Counted from the stretch's first letter, positions 1-6,480 are shown. The stretch is 7,003 nucleotides of DNA from JAVBOD01 sp031551045 (GCA_031551045.1 JAVBOD010000051.1:1-7003), one strand, 5' to 3'. Notes: generated from the letters alone by a model not told the origin. Program-made: numbers and translations.

Positions 1-1
1 G

Positions 2-235
2 ATTCGATTGGTGATTATTTCCGAGCGGCAGAAAGATGTATTTGGCCGGGTGTATGGTTATTGTGTAGTATCTATGCTGTTTTTTCACTGGTTGATAAAC
101 ATCGGCATGACCATGGGACTGGCCCCTGTTATCGGCATTCCTTTGCCCTTTATCAGCTATGGCGGGTCGTCGCTATGGGCATTCACCATTATGCTGTTTA
201 TCCTGCTGAAAATCGATGCGGCAAGGTGGGATTGA
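2..235 (+). CDS. rodA: RodA, peptidoglycan glycosyltransferase (3' end only)
   Basis: The last 77 codons of a SEDS-family protein, cut by the window start. RodA is a multi-pass inner-membrane enzyme that polymerises lipid II into glycan strands in the elongasome, with a class B PBP2 and MreBCD. Visible are a hydrophobic segment (about GYCVVSMLFFHWLINIGMTM), the conserved loop GIPLPFISYGGSS, and a final membrane helix (LWAFTIMLFILL) ending in the short tail KIDAARWD. The short tail and the sequence around LWAFTIMLF fit RodA better than FtsW, but the two share this loop, so FtsW is the alternative. The TGA at 233-235 lies 6 bp from the stop of the convergent def gene. No terminator hairpin fits in that gap, so its transcript probably runs into def antisense. 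Upstream mreBCD and pbp2 would be expected from synteny in the phylum but are outside the window. Confidence 0.88.
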   Translation: MRLVIISERQKDVFGRVYGYCVVSMLFFHWLINIGMTMGLAPVIGIPLPFISYGGSSLWAFTIMLFILLKIDAARWD

Positions 236-241
236 GTCTTT

Positions 242-793
242 CTACGCCAGCTTCGTCTTATAATGCGCGCCGGTTTTGCCTTTCGCAATATTGTTAAGTT
301 TTCCGGTAATTAACTTTTTGCGGATAGCCGGAAGTTTTTCCGAGAAAATAATGCCTTCCAGATGATCGTATTCGTGTTGCGCAATACGTGCCGGAACGCC
401 CGTTAGATGCTCTTCGTGTTCCACAAAATTTTCATCCACATAACGAATGGTGATTTCGCTGCTGCGCACCACATCTTCGTGAATATCGGGAACGCTGAGG
501 CAGCCTTCGTTAAAGCGGCAGGTTGCGTCGCTGTAGGCCGTAATGACGGGATTGATAATCACCCGTTGGAAAGAGCCTGCCTCGGGATCGTCGTTTTTAA
601 ACGGTGCGCCGTCGGTAATAAATAAACGGACGGAATGCCCCACTTGCGGAGCAGCCAATCCGACTCCTTCGGCATTTTGCAGCGTCTCTTTCATGTCTGC
701 AATCAGTTGCTGCAAGCCGGGATAATCTTTTGTTATTGTTTGCGCCTTCTTCTTTAAAACAGGCGAGCCATATACATAAATCGGTAGTATCAT
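242..793 (-). CDS. def: Peptide deformylase
   Basis: A cytoplasmic metalloenzyme (usually Fe2+) that removes the formyl group from N-terminal formyl-methionine of nascent proteins. All three deformylase motifs are present in the 183-aa product: motif 1 GVGLAAPQ (residues 43-50), motif 2 EGCLS (96-100, metal ligand Cys98) and motif 3 HEYDH (140-144, ligands His140 and His144, catalytic Glu141). The length is normal for a type I enzyme. The start MILPIYVYGSPVL matches what I recall of Bacteroides Def proteins, and the ATG follows only a weak GGA element. It lies 49 bp downstream of ruvX on the same strand and is probably co-transcribed with it; a ruvX-def pair is common in Bacteroidales as far as I recall. 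The only obvious control element is the repeat hairpin ending 13 nt before the start codon. It ends tail to tail with rodA. Confidence 0.97.
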   Translation of the reverse strand: MILPIYVYGSPVLKKKAQTITKDYPGLQQLIADMKETLQNAEGVGLAAPQVGHSVRLFITDGAPFKNDDPEAGSFQRVIINPVITAYSDATCRFNEGCLSVPDIHEDVVRSSEITIRYVDENFVEHEEHLTGVPARIAQHEYDHLEGIIFSEKLPAIRKKLITGKLNNIAKGKTGAHYKTKLA

Positions 794-803
794 AAAGTTC
801 CGA

Positions 804-829
804 GCTCCCCAACCCCCAAAGGGGGGAGC
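804..829. repeat. Palindromic REP-like repeat, def-proximal copy
   Basis: A G/C-run palindrome of the form GCTCCCC-AA-CCCCC-AAA-GGGGGG-AGC. The outer GCTCCCC pairs with GGGGAGC, and the inner CCCCC can instead pair with GGGGG around AAA, so the copy can fold by itself. It is an inverted copy of the element at 849-872: 20 positions are identical between one copy and the reverse complement of the other. I recall near-identical elements (CCCCAACCCC...AAAGGGG) scattered through intergenic regions of many Bacteroidota genomes; that is memory, not a search. It sits 11 to 36 nt upstream of the def start codon. Confidence 0.85.
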
Positions 830-870
830 ATTTTAATTATTCTCAATAAGCCCCCCTTTGGGGGTTGGGG
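807..870 (-). promoter_or_regulatory. Long mRNA hairpin spanning the ruvX stop and the def leader
   Basis: The two inverted repeats form a 20-bp perfectly complementary, very GC-rich stem (807-826 with 851-870) around a 24-nt A/T-rich loop (827-850). In the ruvX-def transcript the loop contains the ruvX stop codon (845-843), and the stem base ends 13 nt before the def ATG. It could impede def translation, protect the mRNA or partly terminate transcription; there is no T-tract after it, so a classical intrinsic terminator is unlikely. The hairpin is seen in the sequence; any regulatory role is inference. Confidence 0.55.
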
Positions 871-1277
871 GCCATCTCCATATACGACTGCAAAATAATC
901 GTCGCACTTATTTTATCGACCATTGCCTTGTTGCGCCGGGCCATTTTTTTTACTCCTCCATCTATCATGGTACGAAAAGCTATTTTCGATGTAAACCGCT
1001 CATCTTCCAAGCTGATAGGTATTTCAGGGAAATGTTTTTGCAATTGTTTTATAAACACTTCCACATATTGTGCCGCTTCGGCCGGCGTGTTATCCAAATT
1101 TTGCGGATAACCGACCACGAAACGTTCTACGGGTTCTTTGGCGATGTATTGTTGTAAAAATACTAAAATTTTAGCCGTATCTACTGTCTCTAATGCATTC
1201 GCTATGAGCTGCAAAGGATCGGTAACTGCCAAGCCGACCCGTTTTTTACCATAATCAATCGCCAAAATCCGTGCCAT
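843..1277 (-). CDS. ruvX: RuvX/YqgF-family nuclease (pre-16S rRNA processing)
   Basis: An RNase H-fold protein of the YqgF family, annotated as a putative Holliday junction resolvase and in E. coli implicated in 16S rRNA 5'-end maturation; it acts in the cytoplasm. From the chosen start the product has 144 residues. It has the first strand motif AIDYGKKRVGLA (6-17, catalytic Asp8), GYPQNLDN (56-63), EDERFTS (91-97) and the C-terminal helix VDKISATIILQSYM with Asp121. An in-frame ATG five codons upstream (1292) would add MYLCK, but it lies upstream of a perfect TATCTTTG promoter box, and family proteins begin with the strand RILAIDYG, so 1277 is preferred. The last nine residues come from a palindromic repeat and the adjacent spacer rather than conserved family sequence. 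def follows after 49 bp. Confidence 0.95.
   Translation of the reverse strand: MARILAIDYGKKRVGLAVTDPLQLIANALETVDTAKILVFLQQYIAKEPVERFVVGYPQNLDNTPAEAAQYVEVFIKQLQKHFPEIPISLEDERFTSKIAFRTMIDGGVKKMARRNKAMVDKISATIILQSYMEMAPNPQRGAY
849..872. repeat. Palindromic REP-like repeat, copy inside the ruvX 3' end
   Basis: The inverted partner of the 804-829 repeat, sharing the 20-base core at 851-870. It lies within ruvX: read on the minus strand it encodes residues 136-143 (APNPQRGA) of RuvX, followed by Tyr and the stop codon. The reading frame ends in the spacer between the two copies. The element therefore appears to have landed in, or replaced, the original 3' end of ruvX and supplied a new C-terminus. 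The nuclease core is complete before it. Confidence 0.85.
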
Positions 1278-1281
1278 CTTA

Positions 1282-1289
1282 CAAAGATA
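1282..1289 (-). promoter_or_regulatory. -7 promoter box for ruvX (leaderless start likely)
   Basis: The minus strand reads TATCTTTG, a perfect match to the Bacteroidota -7 consensus TAnnTTTG, four bases before the preferred ruvX ATG. The -33 region is only a T-run (GTTTTT, about 17-18 bp upstream) rather than a clear TTG. Transcription would begin at or within a few bases of the start codon, so the mRNA would have almost no 5' leader. Confidence 0.6.
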
Positions 1290-1326
1290 CAATATTTTTC
1301 CGGTAAAAACGTTATTTTCTCATAAA

Positions 1327-1356
1327 TCTGTATTTCAGAAAAAAGTAGTATCTTTA
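1327..1356 (+). promoter_or_regulatory. Promoter for the DUF4783 gene
   Basis: TATCTTTA at 1349-1356 matches seven of eight positions of the -7 consensus TAnnTTTG. TCTG at 1327-1330, 18 bp upstream, is a fair -33 element (consensus TTTG). Transcription would start near 1362, giving a leader of about 19 A/T-rich bases with no Shine-Dalgarno, which is typical of the phylum. The promoter is divergent from that of ruvX within a 103-bp intergenic region. Confidence 0.5.
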
Positions 1357-1380
1357 CATTTTATAGTAAATAATTGAACT

Positions 1381-1770
1381 ATGAAAACATTTCAAATAAT
1401 AGCTTTTATGCTCTGCTTTACAACGGTTGCTTGCGGGCAAACCGGAAGCTCGGATGTGTTAAAGGATTTGGTGAAACCGTTTGCTGCGGGTGATGCCAAT
1501 GCTTTGTCGGCTTACTTTGCTCCGTCTGTTGATTGTGATATTCTTGGTAAAGAAGAGGTGTACAGCAAACAACAAGCCACGCAAGTGGTGAAAAAATTCT
1601 TGGAAACGAATAAGCCTAAAACATTTTCAATCCGGCATCAGGGAGGGAAAGATGTGATGAAATACGCCGTATATTCATTGGTTTCGATGGATGATAAAAA
1701 ATTCAGGGTCACTATTTTTGTGAAAATGGAAGAGAAGCTGATACGGCAACTACGTATTGAAACAGAATAA
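1381..1770 (+). CDS. DUF4783-family secreted or lipoprotein-like small protein
   Basis: A 129-aa protein with an N-terminal export signal: MK, a hydrophobic stretch to about residue 17, then ACGQ. Cys18 after TVA resembles a weak lipobox, so it may be a lipoprotein, but cleavage by signal peptidase I after ACG or nearby is equally possible. The mature part (about 23-129) resembles the Bacteroidota-specific DUF4783 family: an early helix (SDVLKDLVKPFAAGDANALS), then YFAPSVDCDILGKEEVYSKQQA, a KKFLETNKPKTFSIRHQG segment, and a strand-rich end (KFRVTIFVK, then LIRQLRIE). This pattern suggests a small NTF2-like alpha+beta fold, which is inference. No catalytic residues are recognisable and the function is unknown. 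It appears to be transcribed alone, 154 bp before trkA. Confidence 0.82.
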   Translation: MKTFQIIAFMLCFTTVACGQTGSSDVLKDLVKPFAAGDANALSAYFAPSVDCDILGKEEVYSKQQATQVVKKFLETNKPKTFSIRHQGGKDVMKYAVYSLVSMDDKKFRVTIFVKMEEKLIRQLRIETE

Positions 1771-1856
1771 CTAATTTTTTGTATTAGCATTTTAATGTAA
1801 TGTCTCTGTAGGGGCAAGGTGTTTTTTTTTAGATTTTTGAACGGAATGCGTATAGA

Positions 1857-1890
1857 TTGAAAGAAAACCTTTTACTTTGCCGAAGATTTG
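1857..1890 (+). promoter_or_regulatory. Possible promoter for trkA-aspA
   Basis: AAGATTTG (1883-1890) and TTACTTTG (1872-1879) each match most of TAnnTTTG, and a TTG lies at 1857-1859. The TTG-to-AAGATTTG spacing is 23 bp, slightly long, and the other pairing is too short. Some promoter is expected here because the upstream gene ends 154 bp before trkA. The exact box is uncertain. Confidence 0.25.
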
Positions 1891-1924
1891 AACCCAAATA
1901 TAAAATAAACACACACACGTCGTC

Positions 1925-3286
1925 ATGAAAATCGTAATAGGAGGAGCCGGAGAAGTAGGATCGCACCTTGCCAGGTTGTTGGGTATAGACCAGCATCAGA
2001 TTACGGTGATTGACCATGACGAAGATCGCCTGCATAGTGTTTCGGAGGTAGCGGATTTAGTAACCATTGAAGGCCTGACGACCTCTATTGAAACATTATC
2101 CCAGGCGCAAGTGGAGAAGGCAGACTTATACATCGCTGTTTCTCCTTCGGAGAATCAGGATATGAATATTGTGAGCGCCGCACTGGCAAAACGCATGGGT
2201 GCGAAAAAAGTGACGGCACGTATCAATAACGAAGAATACCTCAAGCCCGAAAATCAGGACTATTTTATGGACTTGGGGATTGACTACTTATTTTATCCCG
2301 AAAGAGTGGCTGCCCATGAGATTGCCAAACTGCTGCAACAAACCGGCACGTCGGAATTTATGGATTTCTCGGGAGGGAAATTAAAACTCTTGGTTTTTAA
2401 GTTAGAAGAAGGAGCTCCCGTTATCGACCGTACCTTGATAGACGTATTAGGCGATAATACTACGGAGTTATCCTATCGGGCGGTAGCTATTTCGCGTAAT
2501 GGCGAAACTATTATACCACGCGGTAATACCGAGTTCCGCTTAGACGATACGGTATATGTAATTACCTTGCCTTCCGGCGAACAAGAAGCATTGGTTTATT
2601 CCGGGAAATCACACATCGATGTTAAAAATGTAATGATTTTGGGAGGAAGTAATATTGCTGAAATTGTGGCGCGGAAGATGACGGGCATTATCGATAATAT
2701 AAAAATTATTGAGCCCGATCGCGACCGGTGTGAATATCTGGCCGAAGTATTGCCGGAAACATTGATTGTGAATGGAGACGTACATAATACCGATTTATTG
2801 ATAGAAGAGGAATTACGGCGTATGGACGCATTTGTGGCCGTATCGGGTAGTTCCGAAACCAATATTTTATCCTGTGTCGTAGCTAAACGCCTGGGAGTGC
2901 GAAAAACCATTGCCGAAATAGAAAATCTCGATTACATACGTTTGGCGGAAAGCATGGGTATTGATACGGTGATTAATAAAAAGTTGATTACAGCCAGTCG
3001 TATTTTCCGTTTCACCATGGCCCCGAATGTGCAGACACTTCGTTATTTGCACGGCGCCGATGCCGAAATACTGGAATTTGTGGTAAAACAAGGGAGCCCT
3101 GTTACAAAGGGGAAAATCAAAGATATCGGATTTCCTAAGAATGCCGTTATCGGCGGAGTAATCCGTGGTAATAGCGGATTTATTGCGGTCGGCAATACGG
3201 AAATCAAGCCATATGATAGAGCCGTGGTATTCGCTTTGCCATCGGCAGTTAACAAAGTAAGTAAGTTTTTTGGTTCCGAAACATAA
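1925..3286 (+). CDS. trkA: Trk potassium uptake regulatory/NAD-binding subunit TrkA
   Basis: A peripheral cytoplasmic membrane protein that gates the TrkH/KtrB-type potassium channel in response to bound nucleotides. The 453-aa length is the classic duplicated form (E. coli TrkA has 458). Domains in order: a first Rossmann RCK-N domain (about 1-130) with GGAGEVG (6-12) and acidic residues at the end of strand 2 (VIDHD, 28-32); a first RCK-C domain (about 150-220); a second RCK-N domain (about 233-355) beginning NVMILGGSNIA; and a second RCK-C domain (about 375-448). The second glycine loop, GGSNIA, lacks the canonical GxGxxG spacing, so nucleotide binding there may be weak. The start ATG follows an A/C-rich leader. 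aspA follows 22 bp after the stop and is probably co-transcribed; no trkH is found in the window. Confidence 0.96.
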   Translation: MKIVIGGAGEVGSHLARLLGIDQHQITVIDHDEDRLHSVSEVADLVTIEGLTTSIETLSQAQVEKADLYIAVSPSENQDMNIVSAALAKRMGAKKVTARINNEEYLKPENQDYFMDLGIDYLFYPERVAAHEIAKLLQQTGTSEFMDFSGGKLKLLVFKLEEGAPVIDRTLIDVLGDNTTELSYRAVAISRNGETIIPRGNTEFRLDDTVYVITLPSGEQEALVYSGKSHIDVKNVMILGGSNIAEIVARKMTGIIDNIKIIEPDRDRCEYLAEVLPETLIVNGDVHNTDLLIEEELRRMDAFVAVSGSSETNILSCVVAKRLGVRKTIAEIENLDYIRLAESMGIDTVINKKLITASRIFRFTMAPNVQTLRYLHGADAEILEFVVKQGSPVTKGKIKDIGFPKNAVIGGVIRGNSGFIAVGNTEIKPYDRAVVFALPSAVNKVSKFFGSET

Positions 3287-3308
3287 AAATAAAACAATAA
3301 ATACAGCT

Positions 3309-4742
3309 ATGATTTCTATTTTAAAACAAGAACTTTCGGGGAAAACCCGTATGGAACATGATTTATTAGGTGATAAAGAGGTTCCCGTAGAAGCGCTCTT
3401 TGGTATTCAAACTTTACGCGGTGTTGAAAATTTTAAAATCAGCCATGTGAAGCTATTTCATTTTCCGTATTTCATTCAAGGCCTTGGTATCACCAAAATG
3501 GCTGCGGCATTGGCCAATAATGAACTGGGATTATTGTCGAACGAATTGAAAGAGGCTATCGTAAAAGCTTGCCAGGAATTGATGGAAGGACAACATCGCG
3601 AGCATTTTCCGGTGGATATGATTCAGGGCGGAGCCGGTACTACGGTAAATATGAACGCAAATGAAGTGATCGCCAATCGTGCGTTGGAAATCATGGGGAA
3701 AGAACGTGGCGAGTATAAATTCTGTAGCCCCAACGACCATGTGAATATGTCGCAATCGACCAACGATGCCTATCCAACGGCATTCCATTTTGCTATTTAT
3801 TACATGAATCAAAATTTGGTGGAAGCGTTGGAACAACTCATTGCTTCGTTTGATAAAAAAGCGAAAGAATTTGCCAGTATCATTAAAATGGGGCGTACGC
3901 AATTGCAAGACGCTGTGCCGATGACCTTGGGGCAGACTTTTGCCGCTTTTGCCGATTCGTTACGTGCGGAAGTGAAAAACCTGCACCGCGTAGCCGATGA
4001 ATTTTTGACGGTGAATATGGGTGCTACGGCTATCGGTACGGGAATTTGCTCGGCGCCGGGATATGCCGAATCATGCGTGAAACACTTGCGCAATGTGACT
4101 AAATTAGAGGTGAAATTGGCCACCAATTTAGTGGAAGCTACATCAGACACGGCGCCGCTGGTGGGTTATTCATCGGCCATGAAACGTTTGGCGATTAAAG
4201 TATCCAAGATTTGTAATGACTTGCGTTTACTGTCTTCGGGGCCGCGTACCGGTTTGGGTGAAATCAACCTGCCGCCGAAACAACCCGGCTCTTCCATTAT
4301 GCCAGGGAAAGTAAATCCGGTAATTCCCGAAGTGATGAATCAAATATGCTTCCGTGTCATTGGTAACGATTTGACTTGTACGCTGGGCGCTGAAGCGGCG
4401 CAACTGGAGCTGAATGTAATGGAGCCGATTATGGTAGCTACTATTTTTGAATCGATACAATTTATGAAGAATGGCTTCAATACCATGCGCATTGAATGTG
4501 TGGATGGTATTACGGCTAACGAGGCGCATTGTCGCAAATTGGTACAGAATAGCATCGGCTTGGTGACAGCCCTTAATCCTTATATTGGCTATAAAAATTC
4601 GACGGAAATAGCGAAAGAAGCATTGGCCACCGGAGGTAGCGTATATCAATTGGTACTTGATAAAAAGTTGTTGACTAAAGAGCAACTGGATAAAATTCTG
4701 GCTCCGGAAAATATGATTAAACCGACTACCATTCAACTTTAA
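3309..4742 (+). CDS. aspA: Aspartate ammonia-lyase (aspartase)
   Basis: A cytoplasmic homotetrameric enzyme of the fumarase/aspartase superfamily that converts L-aspartate to fumarate and ammonia, feeding fumarate respiration. The 477-aa product has the DLLGDKEVP and FGIQTLRGVENF N-terminal motifs of aspartases, SQSTNDAYPT (148-157, with the Thr151-Asn152 substrate pair), GRTQLQDAVPMTLGQ, and the superfamily signature GSSIMPGKVNP (327-337), whose Ser328 corresponds to the catalytic base serine on the mobile SS loop. A start at 3309 gives an N-terminus about eight residues longer than E. coli AspA. The frame also extends upstream to a GTG-type start at 3270 inside trkA, which is unlikely. An ATG at 3351 is possible but would remove the conserved Arg before the DLLG motif. 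It follows trkA by 22 bp and ends at a strong bidirectional terminator. Confidence 0.96.
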   Translation: MISILKQELSGKTRMEHDLLGDKEVPVEALFGIQTLRGVENFKISHVKLFHFPYFIQGLGITKMAAALANNELGLLSNELKEAIVKACQELMEGQHREHFPVDMIQGGAGTTVNMNANEVIANRALEIMGKERGEYKFCSPNDHVNMSQSTNDAYPTAFHFAIYYMNQNLVEALEQLIASFDKKAKEFASIIKMGRTQLQDAVPMTLGQTFAAFADSLRAEVKNLHRVADEFLTVNMGATAIGTGICSAPGYAESCVKHLRNVTKLEVKLATNLVEATSDTAPLVGYSSAMKRLAIKVSKICNDLRLLSSGPRTGLGEINLPPKQPGSSIMPGKVNPVIPEVMNQICFRVIGNDLTCTLGAEAAQLELNVMEPIMVATIFESIQFMKNGFNTMRIECVDGITANEAHCRKLVQNSIGLVTALNPYIGYKNSTEIAKEALATGGSVYQLVLDKKLLTKEQLDKILAPENMIKPTTIQL

Positions 4743-4765
4743 TAAATATAATTGCCATTATAAAC

Positions 4766-4803
4766 AAACAAAAACATCCGCCGGCCGACGGATGTTTTTG
4801 TTT
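4766..4803. terminator. Bidirectional intrinsic terminator between aspA and pckA
   Basis: A 15-bp perfect stem: AAACAAAAACATCCG (4766-4780) pairs with CGGATGTTTTTGTTT (4789-4803) around the 8-nt loop CCGGCCGA. In the plus direction it lies 23 bp after the aspA stop and ends in a T-rich run. In the minus direction it lies 17 bp after the pckA stop and is followed by TTTTTGTTTG. It therefore fits Rho-independent termination of both convergent genes. Confidence 0.92.
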
Positions 4804-4820
4804 AGTTGAAGTAGCGTTTC

Positions 4821-6410
4821 CTACAATTGCGGCCCTGCGGGAATCAGTGCTTTGCCGGCGGGAGTATCGCAATATTGTTCGAAATTCTTAACGTATTTCG
4901 CGCCGAGGCTTTTTGCTTTTTCTTCCCACACTTTCACATCGGCGTATGTGCTGCGCGGGTCTAAAATATCCGACACGTTGTTCAGTTTTTTCGGAGCCGT
5001 AAGATTCAAAACAGGAATTTTTACGGTTTCTGCTTTCTCAATCGAACCGTCGATAATAGCATCGATGATGGCGCGGGTATCTTTAATGGAAATCCGTTTG
5101 CCGGTACCGTTCCAACCGGTGTTCACCAAGTATGCTTTGGCGCCGTGTTCTTTCATTTTTTTCACCAGGGTCGAAGCATAGGTGGTTGGGTGCAATGTGA
5201 GAAAAGCTTCGCCGAATGCGGGCGAGAACGAAGGAAGCGGTTCGGTAATGCCGCGTTCGGTTCCTGCCAGTTTCGAAGTGTAACCGCACAAAAAGTGGTA
5301 TTGAGCCTGTGCATCGTCCAAGATAGATACCGGAGGTAATACGCCGAAAGCGTCGGCCGACAGGTAAATGATTTTCTTGGCGTGGCCTGCTTTCGAAGGC
5401 AATATAATTTTGTTGATGTGATAAATCGGATACGATACGCGGGTATTTTCGGTGATGGAACCATCGGCATAATCGGGTGTGCCGTCGGGCAATATCGTTA
5501 CATTTTCCAACAGTGCATCGCGACGGATAGCGCGCCAGATGTCCGGTTCGTTTTCCTTACTCAGGTTGATAACTTTTGCATAGCACCCGCCTTCGTAGTT
5601 GAATACGCCGTTGTCGTCCCAGCCGTGTTCGTCGTCGCCGATGAGGTAGCGTTTCGGATCGGCCGACAAGGTGGTTTTTCCGGTTCCGGAAAGTCCGAAG
5701 AAAATAGCTACATCGCCTTGTTCGCCCACATTAGCCGAGCAGTGCATCGACGCCATTCCTTTCAACGGAAGATAGTAATTCATCATCGAGAACATGCCTT
5801 TTTTCATTTCGCCGCCATACCATGTGCCGCCAATGATTTGCATCTTTTCGGTGAGGTTGAACAATACAAAAACTTCCGAATTCAGCCCTTGTTCTTTCCA
5901 TTTCGGATTGGTGCACTTCGAACTGTTCAACACCACGAAATCGGGTTCGCCATAATTTTCTAATTCATAGTGCGAGGGGCGGATAAACATGTTGGTCACA
6001 AAGTGTGCCTGCCATGCCACTTCCATGATAAAGCGCACTTTCATGCGGGTGTCTTTGTTGGTGCCGCAATACGTATCTACTACGTACAATTTTTCTTTGT
6101 TCGATAATTGTTTTTGCGACAGGGCTTTTAAGTCTGTCCAAATGTCCGTCGAAACGGGTTTATTGATAGTGCCGTCCCACCAGATGGTGTTTTCAGTCAC
6201 TGCGTCTTTTACAATGTAGCGGTCTTTTGGCGAACGTCCGGTGAATACGCCCGTTTTCACGGAAACAGCGCCGGTGTTAGTGAGTTCCCCTTTCTCGAAT
6301 CCTTCATTTTTAGGGCTCATTTCTGCTTGGAAAAGCTCTTCATACGAGGGGTTGTGAATAATTTCTTTCACTCCTGTGATACCATACTTGGTAAGGTCAA
6401 TCTTTGCCAT
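4821..6410 (-). CDS. pckA: Phosphoenolpyruvate carboxykinase (ATP)
   Basis: A cytoplasmic enzyme interconverting oxaloacetate + ATP and PEP + ADP + CO2. It serves gluconeogenesis, and in anaerobic Bacteroidales often runs as a CO2-fixing, ATP-forming step toward succinate. The 529-aa length and the P-loop (kinase-1a motif GLSGTGKTTLS, 239-249, Lys245 and Thr246) identify the ATP-dependent class; the GTP class is longer and lacks this motif. Other active-site residues, aligned by eye with E. coli: Arg59 in FTGRSPKD, Tyr198 and Lys204 in WYGGEMKKG, His223 in SMHCSAN, Asp259-Asp260 in LIGDDEHGWDD and Arg324 in NTRVSYPI. No key residue is missing. The start ATG begins MAKIDLTKYGI, as in related enzymes. 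The gene has its own candidate promoter and a long leader, and converges on aspA at a shared terminator. Confidence 0.98.
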   Translation of the reverse strand: MAKIDLTKYGITGVKEIIHNPSYEELFQAEMSPKNEGFEKGELTNTGAVSVKTGVFTGRSPKDRYIVKDAVTENTIWWDGTINKPVSTDIWTDLKALSQKQLSNKEKLYVVDTYCGTNKDTRMKVRFIMEVAWQAHFVTNMFIRPSHYELENYGEPDFVVLNSSKCTNPKWKEQGLNSEVFVLFNLTEKMQIIGGTWYGGEMKKGMFSMMNYYLPLKGMASMHCSANVGEQGDVAIFFGLSGTGKTTLSADPKRYLIGDDEHGWDDNGVFNYEGGCYAKVINLSKENEPDIWRAIRRDALLENVTILPDGTPDYADGSITENTRVSYPIYHINKIILPSKAGHAKKIIYLSADAFGVLPPVSILDDAQAQYHFLCGYTSKLAGTERGITEPLPSFSPAFGEAFLTLHPTTYASTLVKKMKEHGAKAYLVNTGWNGTGKRISIKDTRAIIDAIIDGSIEKAETVKIPVLNLTAPKKLNNVSDILDPRSTYADVKVWEEKAKSLGAKYVKNFEQYCDTPAGKALIPAGPQL

Positions 6411-6480
6411 AATTATTTTTGTTTCTTAGGTTGTTAAAAAACGTTTATTTATTAAAATGTCATTATCAAATCACCAAAAA

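Noticed and set aside
802..873. Inverted repeats as a CRISPR fragment or insertion-sequence ends
   Set aside because: Only two copies in inverted, not direct, orientation, with no transposase between them and a 24-bp spacer; a REP-like pair fits better.
1278..1292. Longer RuvX start (MYLCK extension)
   Set aside because: It would overlap the TATCTTTG promoter box, and family proteins begin with the RILAIDYG strand.
1771..1787. CTAAT-TTTTTGT-ATTAG as a terminator for the DUF4783 gene
   Set aside because: Only a 5-bp A/T-rich stem with no GC core or following T-run; the T9 tract at 1822-1830 has no stem before it.
3270..3308. Upstream extension of aspA starting inside trkA with a GTG codon
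   Set aside because: The added residues match no aspartase N-terminus, and the ATG at 3309 already gives an N-terminus longer than that of E. coli AspA.
4227..4736. Minus-strand reading frame of 169 codons inside aspA
   Set aside because: It is antisense to conserved aspartase coding sequence, including the GSSIMPGKVNP signature, with no recognisable domain.
5382..5963. Long plus-strand reading frame of 193 codons inside pckA
   Set aside because: It lies entirely opposite a confidently identified gene with all active-site motifs, its product resembles no family I know, and it has no start signals. It is a shadow frame.
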